A stretch of 64,000 nt of DNA from an uncultured Tenacibaculum sp. (GTDB lineage: Bacteria; Bacteroidota; Bacteroidia; Flavobacteriales; Flavobacteriaceae): contig CANMIL010000006.1 of NCBI GenBank assembly GCA_947497895.1, positions 124,001 to 188,000 on the forward strand. The letters are read 5' to 3'. The translations under genes and the position numbers were made by a program. Shown one piece after another: positions 37,368 to 46,969 of the stretch. Positions within the stretch are counted from its first letter, which is position 1. Each line of letters begins with the position of its first letter. The notes under the pieces are model-generated. The model saw nothing but the letters and a program-made list of their open reading frames with translations. It was not told the origin of the DNA and ran no database searches.

Positions 37368-38054
37368 CTACAAGATTCCCTCGTCTGCAAAGCTAAAATA
37401 CGTTTTTTCGCTAATTATTAAGTGATCCAATAGTTTTATATCTAGTGTAGAAGATGCAACTTTTACTTTATCAGTTAATTCGATATCTGCTTTACTTGGT
37501 TTCAATTTTCCAGAAGGATGATTGTGACATAAAATTATTCCAACGGAATTTAACTCCATAGCCTTCTTAAATATAATTCGTACATCGACCAATGTTGCGG
37601 TTAACCCCCCTTTACTAATTTGATGTTTGGATATTACTTTGTTCGCATTATTCAAATACAAGACCCAAAACTCTTCATGATCTAAATTATATAAAACTGG
37701 GCTCATAATTGACATTACTTCACTTGAGCTAGTAATTTTTGGTAATGTAATTTTATCTTCGAATTGTCTTCTTTTGCCAAATTCAAGAGCGGTCACAATA
37801 GCTATTGCCTTCGCTTCACCAATACCCTTAAACTGAATTAGTTCTTCTATTGACAACTTCGACAATTTTTGAAGATTATTATTAACAAATCTTAAAATTC
37901 TTTTGGATAAATCTACGGCAGTTTCATTTCTATTTCCAGAACCTATTAAGATAGCCATGAGTTCAGCGTCAGAAAGAGATTCTTTACCTTTTAGCAACAT
38001 TTTTTCACGAGGCCTATCATCAAGTGCCCATGATTTTATAGATAACTTTTCCAT
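37368..38054 (-). CDS. radC: RadC family JAMM-domain protein
   Basis: The 228-residue protein has the N-terminal helix-hairpin-helix part (LSDAELMAILIGSG, IQFKGIGEAKAIAIVTALE) and the C-terminal JAMM/MPN domain with HNHPSG (177-182) and Asp190 as metal ligands. RadC was named as a DNA repair protein, but its role is unproven; the family is a predicted metallo-hydrolase. Length and motifs are normal. It diverges from trkA. Confidence 0.93.
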   Translation of the reverse strand: MEKLSIKSWALDDRPREKMLLKGKESLSDAELMAILIGSGNRNETAVDLSKRILRFVNNNLQKLSKLSIEELIQFKGIGEAKAIAIVTALEFGKRRQFEDKITLPKITSSSEVMSIMSPVLYNLDHEEFWVLYLNNANKVISKHQISKGGLTATLVDVRIIFKKAMELNSVGIILCHNHPSGKLKPSKADIELTDKVKVASSTLDIKLLDHLIISEKTYFSFADEGIL

Positions 38055-38094
38055 TAATGCAATTCATTTAATTTTCCATAAATATAAATCATTT

Positions 38095-38126
38095 TTTGCA
38101 CAACCGAAACAAGCACAGTATCTTTG
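38095..38126 (+). promoter_or_regulatory. Consensus promoter of trkA-trkH
   Basis: TTTG at 38095-38098 and TATCTTTG at 38119-38126 are separated by 20 bases, an exact match to the Bacteroidota TTTG / TAnnTTTG promoter. The ATG is 26 bases further on, which rules out the longer frame that opens at 38096 inside the promoter. Confidence 0.75.
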
Positions 38127-38152
38127 TATGCTATCTTTTTTTATTTTTTGAT

Positions 38153-39499
38153 ATGAAAATAATCATAGCCGGAGCCGGAGACGTAGGCTTTCATTTGGCT
38201 AAATTGTTATCTTACGAATCGCAAGATACGTACATCATCGATTTCGATGGAGATAAACTTAATTACATAAACAATCATTTAGATGTTATTGCCAAAAAAG
38301 GCGATGCCACTTCTATAAAACTTTTGAAAGAAATTGGAATTGACAGTGCTGACTTGCTTTTGGCAGTTACTGATAGTCAAAACACCAATTTTACAATTTC
38401 AGTAATAGGTAAAGCTTTAGGTGCTAAAAAAACTATTGCAAGAATCAGTAATCCTGAGTTTTTAAGTAATGAAATTGTAAACTTCAAAGGCTTTGGAGTA
38501 GATTTTATGATTTCTCCTGAAGAATTAGCTGCTAAGGAAATAAAACTTCTTTTAAATCAATCTTCATTTAACGATACTGTTGCCTTCGAAAACGGGGTTT
38601 TCAATGTAATGGGAACTACATTAGGTTATAAATCGCCTATTTTGGATTTAACCGTTAAAGAAGCAAAAGACAAGTTTTGTTTAGTAGACTTTATTACCAT
38701 TGCTATAAAACGTGAAGGTGTCGCTCAAACAATTATTCCGAGAGGTGATACTACCTACAAACTAAATGATCAGGTATATTTTTCGGTACCAAGCTACAGT
38801 ATCAATAAGTTGTACGAAATTATCGGTAAGGAACACATTGATATAAAAAATGTAATGATTCTTGGAGGTAGTCGTGTTGGAAGAAAAACAGCTCGAAAAC
38901 TTTGCAAGGATAACTTCAAAGTAAAACTTATTGAAAAAAATAAAGACAAAGCTTTTCAATTAGCAGAAGAGTTACGTCATACTCTGGTTATCTACGGAGA
39001 TGGTAGAGATTTAGAGCTACTTGAGGAGGAAAACATTCGCGAAATGGATGCTTTCGTTGCTGTTACGGGAGACTCAGAGACTAACATTATGTCTTGTCTT
39101 GTAGCCAAATCAAAAGGTGTTAAAAAAACAGTAGCTCTTGTTGAGAACATGGACTATATTAACATATCGCAAACCATTGGTATTGATACGTTAATCAATA
39201 AAAAATTAATTGCAGCTAGTAATATTTTCCGTCATATTCGTAAAGGTGAAATTCTGGCTTTAGCAAACCTGCATAACGTTGATGCCGAAGTATTTGAATT
39301 CGAGGTTCAACCTGATGCAAAAGTTACTAGAAAAATCATAAAGGAATTACGCTTTCCTAGAGAAGCCATTATCGGTGGTGTTATTAGAGATGGTAAAGCT
39401 TTAATGTCTTTTGGTGATTTTCAATTACAAAGTGGAGATAAAGCCATTGTTTTCTGTTTACCAGAGGCAATATCAATCGTAGAAGACTTATTTAATTAG
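38153..39499 (+). CDS. trkA: Trk potassium uptake regulatory NAD-binding subunit
   Basis: The 448-residue cytoplasmic protein has two RCK modules. Each has a Rossmann NAD site (MKIIIAGAGDVGFHLAKLL with GAGDVG at 7-12, and a second at VMILGGSRVGRKTARKL) and a following RCK_C domain. It gates the TrkH channel in response to nucleotides. The stop directly abuts the trkH ATG with no spacer, so the two are translated as a unit. Confidence 0.96.
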   Translation: MKIIIAGAGDVGFHLAKLLSYESQDTYIIDFDGDKLNYINNHLDVIAKKGDATSIKLLKEIGIDSADLLLAVTDSQNTNFTISVIGKALGAKKTIARISNPEFLSNEIVNFKGFGVDFMISPEELAAKEIKLLLNQSSFNDTVAFENGVFNVMGTTLGYKSPILDLTVKEAKDKFCLVDFITIAIKREGVAQTIIPRGDTTYKLNDQVYFSVPSYSINKLYEIIGKEHIDIKNVMILGGSRVGRKTARKLCKDNFKVKLIEKNKDKAFQLAEELRHTLVIYGDGRDLELLEEENIREMDAFVAVTGDSETNIMSCLVAKSKGVKKTVALVENMDYINISQTIGIDTLINKKLIAASNIFRHIRKGEILALANLHNVDAEVFEFEVQPDAKVTRKIIKELRFPREAIIGGVIRDGKALMSFGDFQLQSGDKAIVFCLPEAISIVEDLFN

Positions 39500-40999
39500 A
39501 TGGAAAATCTAAACTTTAAAATCATTTATCGTTTTTTAGGAATCACGGCTGTTTTAAACGGTTTGTTTATGTGGATGGCTGTTCCTTTTAGTTTATACTT
39601 TGAGGAAGATCAAGCGTTAGGAATATTAAATGCCGGAATAATTACCATAACTTTAGGCGCTTTATTATTCTTTTTCAATAAACCAACTTCCAAAAACATT
39701 CAAACAAAGGAAGGTTATTTAATTGTTACTTTAGGTTGGCTGATATTAACCTCAACCGGAATGCTCCCATATTTATTGACTGGGTCCATTCCTTCGGTTA
39801 CGGATGCTTTTTTTGAAACAATTTCAGGGTATTCTACAACAGGTTCTTCGATTTTAAAGGATATAGAATCTATGCCTAAAGGTATCCTCTTCTGGCGAAG
39901 TGCTACGCATTGGATTGGAGGTATGGGAATTATTGTTTTAACCATTGCCATTTTACCATTGCTAGGTATTGGAGGTATGCAACTTTTTATGGCAGAAGCT
40001 CCAGGACCATCGGCTGACAAACTTCATCCAAGAATTACGGACACTGCAAAAAGATTATGGCTTATTTATGTTCTTTTGACCGTCGTTGAATTCTTGCTCC
40101 TCAAAGTAGCAGGAATGACATGGTTTGATGCGATTAACCATTCAATGGCCACTGTTAGTACTGGTGGTTTTTCAACCAAAAATGCTAGTATCGCTCATTG
40201 GAACGGAATGCCAATGATCCAATACATTATTATCTTTTTTATGTTCGTTGCTGGTACAAACTTCGTATTAACCTACTACGCCTTAAAAGGAGAAGTAAAT
40301 AAAGTATTAAGAAACGAAGAATTCAAATATTATCTATTTTGCATATTAGGTATATCCTTGATTATAGCCGTGACAATTATTTTCTTTCAAGATCCTAATT
40401 TACAAACTTCCATAGACCATCCAATGATTTACGGAAAAACCGAAAGTGCTTTTCGACATTCATTATTCTCAGTTATTTCGGTAGTGACCACTACTGGATT
40501 TGTTTCTGCTGATTTTACCATGTGGAGCTTCTTTGTAACTGGTATTTTCTTTGCCTTATTTTTTGTCGGAGGTTCAGCTGGCTCTACTTCTGGTGGTGTA
40601 AAAATTGTAAGACATATTGTAATGCTCAAAAACAGCTTTTTAGAGTTTAAAAAATCTTTGCATCCCAATGCTATTATCCCTGTGAGATATGATGGAAAAG
40701 CAGTAAATCAATCTATTGTTTTTAACATCCTTTCTTTCTTCATTTTGTACATGCTTATTTTTATAGTGGGTACCGTAATATTGGCCTTTTTAGGAATGGA
40801 TATTAAATCTGCTTTAGGAGCTTGTGCTTCTTCTTTAGGAAACATAGGACCTGCAATTGGAAGTGTTAGTCCAGTCGACAACTTCTCCAATTTATCTATC
40901 GGAGCAAAATGGTTTTGTTCTTTCCTTATGCTTATTGGTCGTTTAGAATTATTCACGGTATTAATTTTATTAACGCCTTTCTTCTGGAGAAAAAACTAA
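39500..40999 (+). CDS. trkH: Trk potassium uptake channel subunit
   Basis: The 499-residue membrane protein has the four pore motifs of the TrkH/KtrB family: SGYSTTGSS, TVSTGGFST, TTTGFVS and SLGNIGPAIG, each between hydrophobic helices. The invariant glycines of the selectivity filter are present. It forms the potassium-conducting subunit regulated by the adjacent TrkA. Confidence 0.96.
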   Translation: MENLNFKIIYRFLGITAVLNGLFMWMAVPFSLYFEEDQALGILNAGIITITLGALLFFFNKPTSKNIQTKEGYLIVTLGWLILTSTGMLPYLLTGSIPSVTDAFFETISGYSTTGSSILKDIESMPKGILFWRSATHWIGGMGIIVLTIAILPLLGIGGMQLFMAEAPGPSADKLHPRITDTAKRLWLIYVLLTVVEFLLLKVAGMTWFDAINHSMATVSTGGFSTKNASIAHWNGMPMIQYIIIFFMFVAGTNFVLTYYALKGEVNKVLRNEEFKYYLFCILGISLIIAVTIIFFQDPNLQTSIDHPMIYGKTESAFRHSLFSVISVVTTTGFVSADFTMWSFFVTGIFFALFFVGGSAGSTSGGVKIVRHIVMLKNSFLEFKKSLHPNAIIPVRYDGKAVNQSIVFNILSFFILYMLIFIVGTVILAFLGMDIKSALGACASSLGNIGPAIGSVSPVDNFSNLSIGAKWFCSFLMLIGRLELFTVLILLTPFFWRKN

Positions 41000-41058
41000 T
41001 CTGATTTACAGTAACTTAAACAACAACTTATACTTTCGTTCCATAAAAAAGCACACTT

Positions 41059-41077
41059 ACGCCCAAAAAAAGGGCGT
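41059..41077 (+). terminator. Weak hairpin after trkH
   Basis: ACGCCC and GGGCGT flank seven A residues about 60 bases after the trkH stop. There is no T tract, so termination here is doubtful. Confidence 0.3.
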
Positions 41078-41093
41078 TCATGCTATTACAACC

Positions 41094-41122
41094 TTTGTTG
41101 AGCTATAAAACAAATAACTTTG
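41094..41122 (+). promoter_or_regulatory. Promoter of the tail-collar gene
   Basis: TTTG at 41094-41097 and TAACTTTG at 41115-41122 are spaced 17 bases apart, both exact matches, leaving a leader of about 105 bases before the ATG at 41234. Confidence 0.65.
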
Positions 41123-41233
41123 TATATAGGAAAACAAAAAACTTTTGGTCGTAAATTATATTCCTTATATTCACTTAAGTATTAATTTACTGATAACCAA
41201 AACTTAAAACATTAACTACTAAATCTTATTCTT

Positions 41234-41818
41234 ATGGAAGGATATATCGGTGAAATTCGATTATGGGGTCCTAATTGGGCTCCTAGAAACTGGGCGCTTT
41301 GCCAAGGACAAATGCAAGCTATTGCTCAAAACAACGCTTTATTTTCGTTAATAGGTACAATTTATGGAGGGGACGGAAGAACCACTTTCGCATTACCTGA
41401 TTTAAGAGGTAGGGTTGCTATTGGACCAGGTAGAGGTCCTGGATTAAGCAATTATCTAATTGGATCAAGATCAGGAGCAGAACAGCATACCTTAAATGTA
41501 TTAGAAATGCCTGCACACAATCACGTTATTAGTTTAGCCAACATGAGTGGTAGTGTTGAGATTCCTGTAAACACAGAAGCGGGTGGAGCAGATGAAACGA
41601 ATCCTAATGCTGGAGTACTAGCAAATAGTGGAGGGGATCTTTTTGCCTCAGATTCAACTACAGGAGCCAAATATTCAGGAAGTCCGATTCCTGTAAATGT
41701 AAATGGAACTGCAGCATCTGGTTTAACGGGTAATAATCAATCATTCGGTATTGTTCAACCATATTCGTCAGTGCATTATATCATATGCCTTCAAGGAATT
41801 TACCCTTCAAGAGCTTAA
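41234..41818 (+). CDS. Phage tail collar (microcystin-dependent-type) protein
   Basis: This 194-residue protein carries the tail-collar domain at its N-terminus (about 4-60): GEIRLWGPNWAPRNWALCQG, LFSLIGTIYGGDGRTTFALPDLRGR. A glycine-rich middle with MPAHNHV and a C-terminal SFGIVQPYSSVHYIICLQG follow. This is the layout of the MdpB-like proteins found in many bacteria outside phages, often as several copies in tandem; here there is one. No other tail, capsid or integrase gene is nearby, so it is not a prophage remnant. The function in these proteins is unsettled. Confidence 0.88.
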   Translation: MEGYIGEIRLWGPNWAPRNWALCQGQMQAIAQNNALFSLIGTIYGGDGRTTFALPDLRGRVAIGPGRGPGLSNYLIGSRSGAEQHTLNVLEMPAHNHVISLANMSGSVEIPVNTEAGGADETNPNAGVLANSGGDLFASDSTTGAKYSGSPIPVNVNGTAASGLTGNNQSFGIVQPYSSVHYIICLQGIYPSRA

Positions 41819-41874
41819 AAGATATATTTTTTAACTTTTAAATGTTTAAAAATACTGGGAGTAAAAAATAGTAC

Positions 41875-41965
41875 TAAGTCCAATATTTGATTGTAATTGA
41901 TGTCTCGTAACAAAACTGAGTGGTAGCGTTCTGAAATATTAAAAAGAGTCATAATATTGGACTTA
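41875..41965. repeat. 13-bp perfect inverted repeat flanking 65 bp
   Basis: TAAGTCCAATATT at 41875-41887 and its exact reverse complement at 41953-41965 enclose 65 bases, 91-181 bases before the surface-protein ATG. No T tract follows. This could be a long RNA hairpin in a leader, a regulator pair site or an invertible segment. No recombinase gene is in the window. Confidence 0.5.
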
Positions 41966-42056
41966 TACCTCATCTTAATTGAATTCAGTTGAATTATGCT
42001 ATTTAAGCTTTTCTATTTTAATCTACATTTGACACAACTAAACTATTTTTTATAAT

Positions 42057-45000
42057 ATGAAAAATTATTACTTTGTTAAGCACTTAATTTTGCTTACCTC
42101 CTTTTTTATTTTGGGATCAACGAGTATTCTATCTCAAAATGACAATGGTTCAATAGATTCAGCGGGAGATATTGCTTTTGTTGCCTACAATGACTCTCCT
42201 GATGGGTTTTCATTTGTCTTTCTCGATGATTGCCCAAATAATAGCTCTATTAGATTTATAGACGAAGAATGGAATGGAAGTTCCTTTGGTACTGGTGAAG
42301 GGGACCTGTTGTGGGTTAATAACACTGGAAGTACTATTAACAAGGGTACTATTATCACCATCAATAATGCCGATGACAACCCAATTGGTAGCATATCCGC
42401 TTCAATAGGTACCGTCTCAGAAGATGATTCTGGCTTTAATACTGCAAATATAGATCATTTATTTGCTATCACTGGTACTAGAACTTCTCCTGGAACTTTT
42501 TTATCCTTTATAGGAGGAGCTACTGGTATTACTTTGTCCGGAACTGGTCTCACAAATGGCGCTAATGCTCTAATTATCACATCTGAAGGATACTATTCGG
42601 GCACAACGGTATTTAACTCTTCCCTTGCTTCCTGCTCATCAGATGTTAACAATCTCAGCAACTGGTCTTTTGGAGCATATAATTTCCCAACCGATGTTGC
42701 AGGCAATTTTAGTGGTTCTCTGTTCTCTACTTGTACTGATCCAGACGTACCAACCGTTTCGGCAACAACCTCACCTATATGTACTGGAGGCAATACCAAC
42801 TTAAATATTACGGGTAGCTTAAATGATGCTACCAATTGGCATATTTATACAGGTTCATGTGGAGGGACTCAAATAGGAACTACCGCTACTGGTACATTTA
42901 ATGTAAACCCAACAACCACTACAACTTATTATATCCGTGGTGAAGGAGGGTGCGTAACTCCTGGAAGCTGTGGAAGTGTAACTGTTACTGTAAATAATTT
43001 AGATGATGCTTCTTTTAATTATAGTGCTTCAGCATATTGTGTAGATGCTTCTGATCCTTCGCCAACTATTACGGGATTAACTGGAGGTTCTTTCTCATCA
43101 ACCGCTGGTTTAAGCATTGCTTCGAATGGAACTATTGATGTTTCAGCTTCTACACCTGGAACATATACTGTTACTTATACAACAGCGGGAACATGTCCGA
43201 ACTCTGCAACTGCTAGTGTTACCATTAATGCGTTAGATGACGCTTCATTCAACTATAGTGCTTCAGCTTATTGTGTAGATGCTTCTGATCCTTCGCCAAC
43301 TATTACGGGATTAACTGGAGGTTCATTCTCATCTACAGCGGGATTGAGTATTGCTTCGAACGGAACCATTGATGTTTCGGCTTCTACACCTGGAACATAT
43401 ACTGTTACTTATACAACAGCGGGAACATGTCCGAATTCATCGACTGCTAGTGTTACCATTAATGCATTAGATGATGCATCATTTAACTATGGAGCTTCAG
43501 CTTATTGTGTTGACGACTCTGATCCTTCACCAACTATTACCGGATTAACTGGAGGTTCTTTCTCGTCAACCGCTGGTTTAAGCATTGCTTCAAATGGAAC
43601 TATTGATGTTTCAGCGTCTACACCTGGAACATATACTGTTACTTATACAACAGCGGGAACATGTCCGAATTCATCAACTGCTAGTGTTACCATTAATTCT
43701 TTAGATGATGCTTCTTTCTCATATGGAGCTTCTTCATATTGTGTTGACGCCTCTGATCCTTCGCCAACTATTACTGGATTGACAGGAGGTTCATTCTCAT
43801 CTACGGCTGGTTTAAGTATTGCTTCGAACGGAGTTATTGATGTTTCGGCTTCTACACCTGGAACATACACAGTGACATATACAACAGCTGGAACATGTCC
43901 AAATTCAGCTACTGCTAGTGTTACTATTAATGCTTTAGATGACGCTTCTTTTAGTTATAGTGCTTCAGCATATTGTGCAGATGCTTCTGATCCTTCGCCA
44001 ACTATTACTGGATTGACAGGAGGTTCATTTTCATCAACTACTGGTTTAAGCATTGCTTCGAACGGAGCTATTGATGTTTCAGCGTCTACACCTGGAACCT
44101 ATACAGTTACTTACACAACAGCTGGAACGTGTCCGAACTCGGCAATTGTAAGTGTTACCATTAACGCTTTAGATGATGCTTCTTTTAGTTATAGTGCTCC
44201 AACATATTGCGTAGATGCTTCTGATCCTTCGCCAACTATTACTGGGTTAACTGGAGGTTCTTTCTCATCAACTGCTGGTTTAAGCATTGCTTCGAATGGA
44301 ACTATTGATGTTTCAGCGTCTACACCTGGAACATATACAGTGACGTACACAACAGCTGGAACATGTCCGAATTCAGCGACAGCTAGTGTTACCATTAATG
44401 CTTTAGACGATGCTTCTTTTAGTTATAGTGCTTCAGCATATTGTGTAGATGCTTCCGATCCTTCTCCGACTATTACTGGTTTAACTGGAGGTTCATTCTC
44501 ATCAACTGCTGGTTTAAGTATTGCTTCAAACGGAATTATTGATGTTTCGGCTTCAACGCCTGGAACATATACTGTTACTTATACAACGGCAGGAACATGT
44601 TCAAATTCATCAACTGCTAGTGTTACAATTAATGCTTTAGATGACGCTTCATTCAACTATAGTGCTTCAGCATATTGTGTAGATGCTTCTGATCCTTCGC
44701 CAACTATTACTGGATTGACTGGAGGTTCATTCTCATCAACTGCTGGTTTAAGCATTGCTTCGAATGGAACTATCGATGTTTCAGCTTCGACTCCTGGAAC
44801 ATATACTGTTACTTATACAACAGCTGGAACGTGTCCTAACTCTGCAACTGCTAGTGTTACCATTAATGCGTTAGATGATGCTTCGTTCAGCTATGCTGCT
44901 TCATCATACACAACAGAAGATTCTGATCCTTCTCCAACTATTACTGGGTTAACTGGAGGTTCATTCTCGTCAACTGCCGGTTTAAGCATTGCTTCGAATG

Positions 45001-46562
45001 GAACTATCGATGTTTCGGCTTCTACACCTGGAACATATACAGTTACTTACACAACCGCTGGAACATGTCCGAATTCATCAACTTTTAATATAGACATCTA
45101 TTACAATACCTATACTTGGACTGGAAATTCCGGTAACAACTGGAGTAATGCTTCTAACTGGAACAATAATGTTGTCCCTCATACTGGAGGAAATGTAACT
45201 ATACCTAATGGATTAACCAATTACCCTACGGCAACATCTGCTATAACAGTTAACAGTATAACATTGAATAATGGTGCTTCGTTTATCGCTCAAGCTTCAG
45301 TAAATGGAAGTATTACTTATAACAGAAACCTACCAACTACAAACTGGTATTTAGTTTCTTCTCCTGTTTCTGGAGAAACGCTTGAAGATGTATTGGCAAA
45401 CCATACATTTGCATCTGGTACAGGTAGCAATTTAGGTTTGGGATACTATAGTAATGTTACAGGACCAGCTTGGCTTTATGTACAGGCAGGCCAAGCCGGA
45501 ACCATCGCGAACGGAATTGGAGTTTCTGTTAAACTGGCTGCTTCTGGTGATTTAACAACCACGGGAACTTTAAATACAGCCAATGTAGTTACTCCAATTA
45601 CTACAGGAACAAGAACCAATTTCAATTTATTAGGAAACCCATTTACTTCTTTTGTTAACTCGGCTACTTTCGCAGCGGATAATACAGGAGTGTTAACCGA
45701 AGAAACGTTATGGTTATGGGATGGTACACAATATGTAACTTACAATGCTATATCTCCAATTGAACTAGCTCCAGGTCAAGGGTTCTTTGTAGAAGCTTCA
45801 GGTAACGGTAATGTAACTTTTGCCACTGCAAATCAAAGTCATCAAACAACTGACACCTTTATGAGAACTTCGGAAGACTCTCATCCAACGTTTGAATTGA
45901 TTATTAATAGACAAGATCAGAAAAAATCTACTAAAGTATTTTACGTTGACGGGAAAACAACCTCTTTCGACAATGGATACGATTCTAAAATGTTCAGTGA
46001 AGATACTGCTGATTTAAAAATATACTCAGAGTTAATTACGAATAACGAAGGAAAAAAATTAGCTATTCAAACATTACCAAATAGTGATTTTGAAAACATG
46101 GTTCTTCCTATTGGTGTTAAAGCTAAAGCAGGTGAAATCAACTTCTCAGCAAATGCTTTAAATCTTCCTACAGATATTAAAGTTTTCTTAGAAGATAGAG
46201 TCAATGGAACTTATACTAATTTATCTGAACAAGATTATTCAATCACATTAACAGAAAGTATCGATGGAATTGGACAGTTTTATATTCATACGACTAGACA
46301 AGTTTTAAGTAACGATCCAACTCAATCTTTAAGTAATGTAAGTGTTTATAAATCTTCTAATAGTACAATTACTGTTGCCGGATTGCAAGCTGAAAAAGCT
46401 TCGTTAGTTTTATATTCAGTTGTTGGAAAGAAAATAATGAACACTAAGTTTAGTTCTAACGGAACTGCGAATATTTCTATCCCTAATTTACCAACTGGTA
46501 TTTATTTAGTTGAAGTTGGTTCTGATTTAGGTAAAGTAAGTAAGAAAATTATTATAGAGTAA
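42057..46562 (+). CDS. Giant repeat T9SS type A surface protein
   Basis: The 1501-residue secreted protein has a signal peptide (mature start probably Gln27). A lamin-tail-like N-terminal beta domain follows (about 30-230, DIAFVAYNDSPDGFSFVFLDD), then an Ig-like module (about 231-312) and nine 78-residue tandem repeats (315-1016). Next is a 400-residue region shared with the paralogue at 46970-49780 (TWTGNSGNNWSNASNWNN onward), and last a T9SS type A sorting domain (about 1425-1501, ending TGIYLVEVGSDLGKVSKKIIIE). Eight repeats carry two Cys each. It is probably a cell-surface adhesin or structural protein. A small peptide gene follows after 18 bases. Confidence 0.93.
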   Translation: MKNYYFVKHLILLTSFFILGSTSILSQNDNGSIDSAGDIAFVAYNDSPDGFSFVFLDDCPNNSSIRFIDEEWNGSSFGTGEGDLLWVNNTGSTINKGTIITINNADDNPIGSISASIGTVSEDDSGFNTANIDHLFAITGTRTSPGTFLSFIGGATGITLSGTGLTNGANALIITSEGYYSGTTVFNSSLASCSSDVNNLSNWSFGAYNFPTDVAGNFSGSLFSTCTDPDVPTVSATTSPICTGGNTNLNITGSLNDATNWHIYTGSCGGTQIGTTATGTFNVNPTTTTTYYIRGEGGCVTPGSCGSVTVTVNNLDDASFNYSASAYCVDASDPSPTITGLTGGSFSSTAGLSIASNGTIDVSASTPGTYTVTYTTAGTCPNSATASVTINALDDASFNYSASAYCVDASDPSPTITGLTGGSFSSTAGLSIASNGTIDVSASTPGTYTVTYTTAGTCPNSSTASVTINALDDASFNYGASAYCVDDSDPSPTITGLTGGSFSSTAGLSIASNGTIDVSASTPGTYTVTYTTAGTCPNSSTASVTINSLDDASFSYGASSYCVDASDPSPTITGLTGGSFSSTAGLSIASNGVIDVSASTPGTYTVTYTTAGTCPNSATASVTINALDDASFSYSASAYCADASDPSPTITGLTGGSFSSTTGLSIASNGAIDVSASTPGTYTVTYTTAGTCPNSAIVSVTINALDDASFSYSAPTYCVDASDPSPTITGLTGGSFSSTAGLSIASNGTIDVSASTPGTYTVTYTTAGTCPNSATASVTINALDDASFSYSASAYCVDASDPSPTITGLTGGSFSSTAGLSIASNGIIDVSASTPGTYTVTYTTAGTCSNSSTASVTINALDDASFNYSASAYCVDASDPSPTITGLTGGSFSSTAGLSIASNGTIDVSASTPGTYTVTYTTAGTCPNSATASVTINALDDASFSYAASSYTTEDSDPSPTITGLTGGSFSSTAGLSIASNGTIDVSASTPGTYTVTYTTAGTCPNSSTFNIDIYYNTYTWTGNSGNNWSNASNWNNNVVPHTGGNVTIPNGLTNYPTATSAITVNSITLNNGASFIAQASVNGSITYNRNLPTTNWYLVSSPVSGETLEDVLANHTFASGTGSNLGLGYYSNVTGPAWLYVQAGQAGTIANGIGVSVKLAASGDLTTTGTLNTANVVTPITTGTRTNFNLLGNPFTSFVNSATFAADNTGVLTEETLWLWDGTQYVTYNAISPIELAPGQGFFVEASGNGNVTFATANQSHQTTDTFMRTSEDSHPTFELIINRQDQKKSTKVFYVDGKTTSFDNGYDSKMFSEDTADLKIYSELITNNEGKKLAIQTLPNSDFENMVLPIGVKAKAGEINFSANALNLPTDIKVFLEDRVNGTYTNLSEQDYSITLTESIDGIGQFYIHTTRQVLSNDPTQSLSNVSVYKSSNSTITVAGLQAEKASLVLYSVVGKKIMNTKFSSNGTANISIPNLPTGIYLVEVGSDLGKVSKKIIIE
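42999..45104 (+). repeat. Nine tandem 234-bp coding repeats
   Basis: Nine in-frame units of 78 codons, each starting LDDASF and containing DPSPTITGLTGGSFSST and TPGTYTVTYTTAGTC. Copies 1-8 have Cys in YCVDAS (YCADAS in copy 5, YCVDDS in copy 3) and in TCPNS (TCSNS in copy 7). Copy 9 replaces the first with YTTEDS and diverges after CPNSS. High identity at DNA level points to recent expansion or gene conversion, and to likely copy-number variation. Confidence 0.95.
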
Positions 46563-46580
46563 TTACAATTTTGATGACAA

Positions 46581-46745
46581 ATGAAAAAACCAGATAACAA
46601 TACAGATATTTCACGTAAAGAAGCTCTAAAAAAAATTGGAAATTATGGTAAATATACTGCCTTAACAGCTTTAGGTACGTATTTATTATTAAATCCTAAG
46701 AAAGCTCAGGCTCAAAGTCCTGAAGCGCCAGGAGAAGGCTTCTAG
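46581..46745 (+). CDS. Small exported peptide precursor, copy 1
   Basis: This 54-residue protein is too short for routine gene calling. It has a charged N-terminus with ISRKEALKKIG resembling a Tat signal (S-R-K-x-x-L-K), a hydrophobic stretch TALTALGTYLLL, and a signal-peptidase-like site AQA before QSPEAPGEGF. Cleavage there would release a ten-residue peptide starting with Gln. A near-identical gene follows the second surface protein. It begins 18 bases after the surface-protein stop and is closed by a terminator, so it is co-transcribed. I do not recognise a characterised family. Alternatives are a signal-anchored microprotein or an uncleaved inner-membrane peptide. Confidence 0.85.
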   Translation: MKKPDNNTDISRKEALKKIGNYGKYTALTALGTYLLLNPKKAQAQSPEAPGEGF

Positions 46746-46764
46746 GCACTAATTTCATAAATAG

Positions 46765-46795
46765 AAAAACCTCAAGAACATTCTTGAGGTTTTTT
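46765..46795 (+). terminator. Terminator of the first surface-protein/peptide unit
   Basis: A 14-bp stem, AAAAACCTCAAGAA with TTCTTGAGGTTTTT, closes two bases and ends in T residues. Its position after the small gene shows the two-gene unit is complete. Confidence 0.88.
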
Positions 46796-46969
46796 ATTAT
46801 AAACAACTGATTACCAAAAATTAAAAACTTAAAAAACAGTTGTAAATCTTTCATTTATAGATTTTTTTTATAAATTTAAACATTGCTATGGATTTTATTT
46901 CATCAAATTCTCATTGATGAATTAAACTTTCCAAAACATATTTTAATATTAATCTCGTAAAAAAAGTCT

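Noticed and set aside
41234..41818. Prophage remnant suggested by the tail-collar protein
   Set aside because: No other phage structural, integrase or lysis gene is nearby. This domain is common in stand-alone bacterial proteins, and the gene has a normal host-type promoter.
43643..44395. Minus-strand open frames inside the tandem repeats (43643-43870 and 44189-44395)
   Set aside because: They recur with the 234-bp unit and encode low-complexity acidic sequence; they are shadows of the repeat coding strand.
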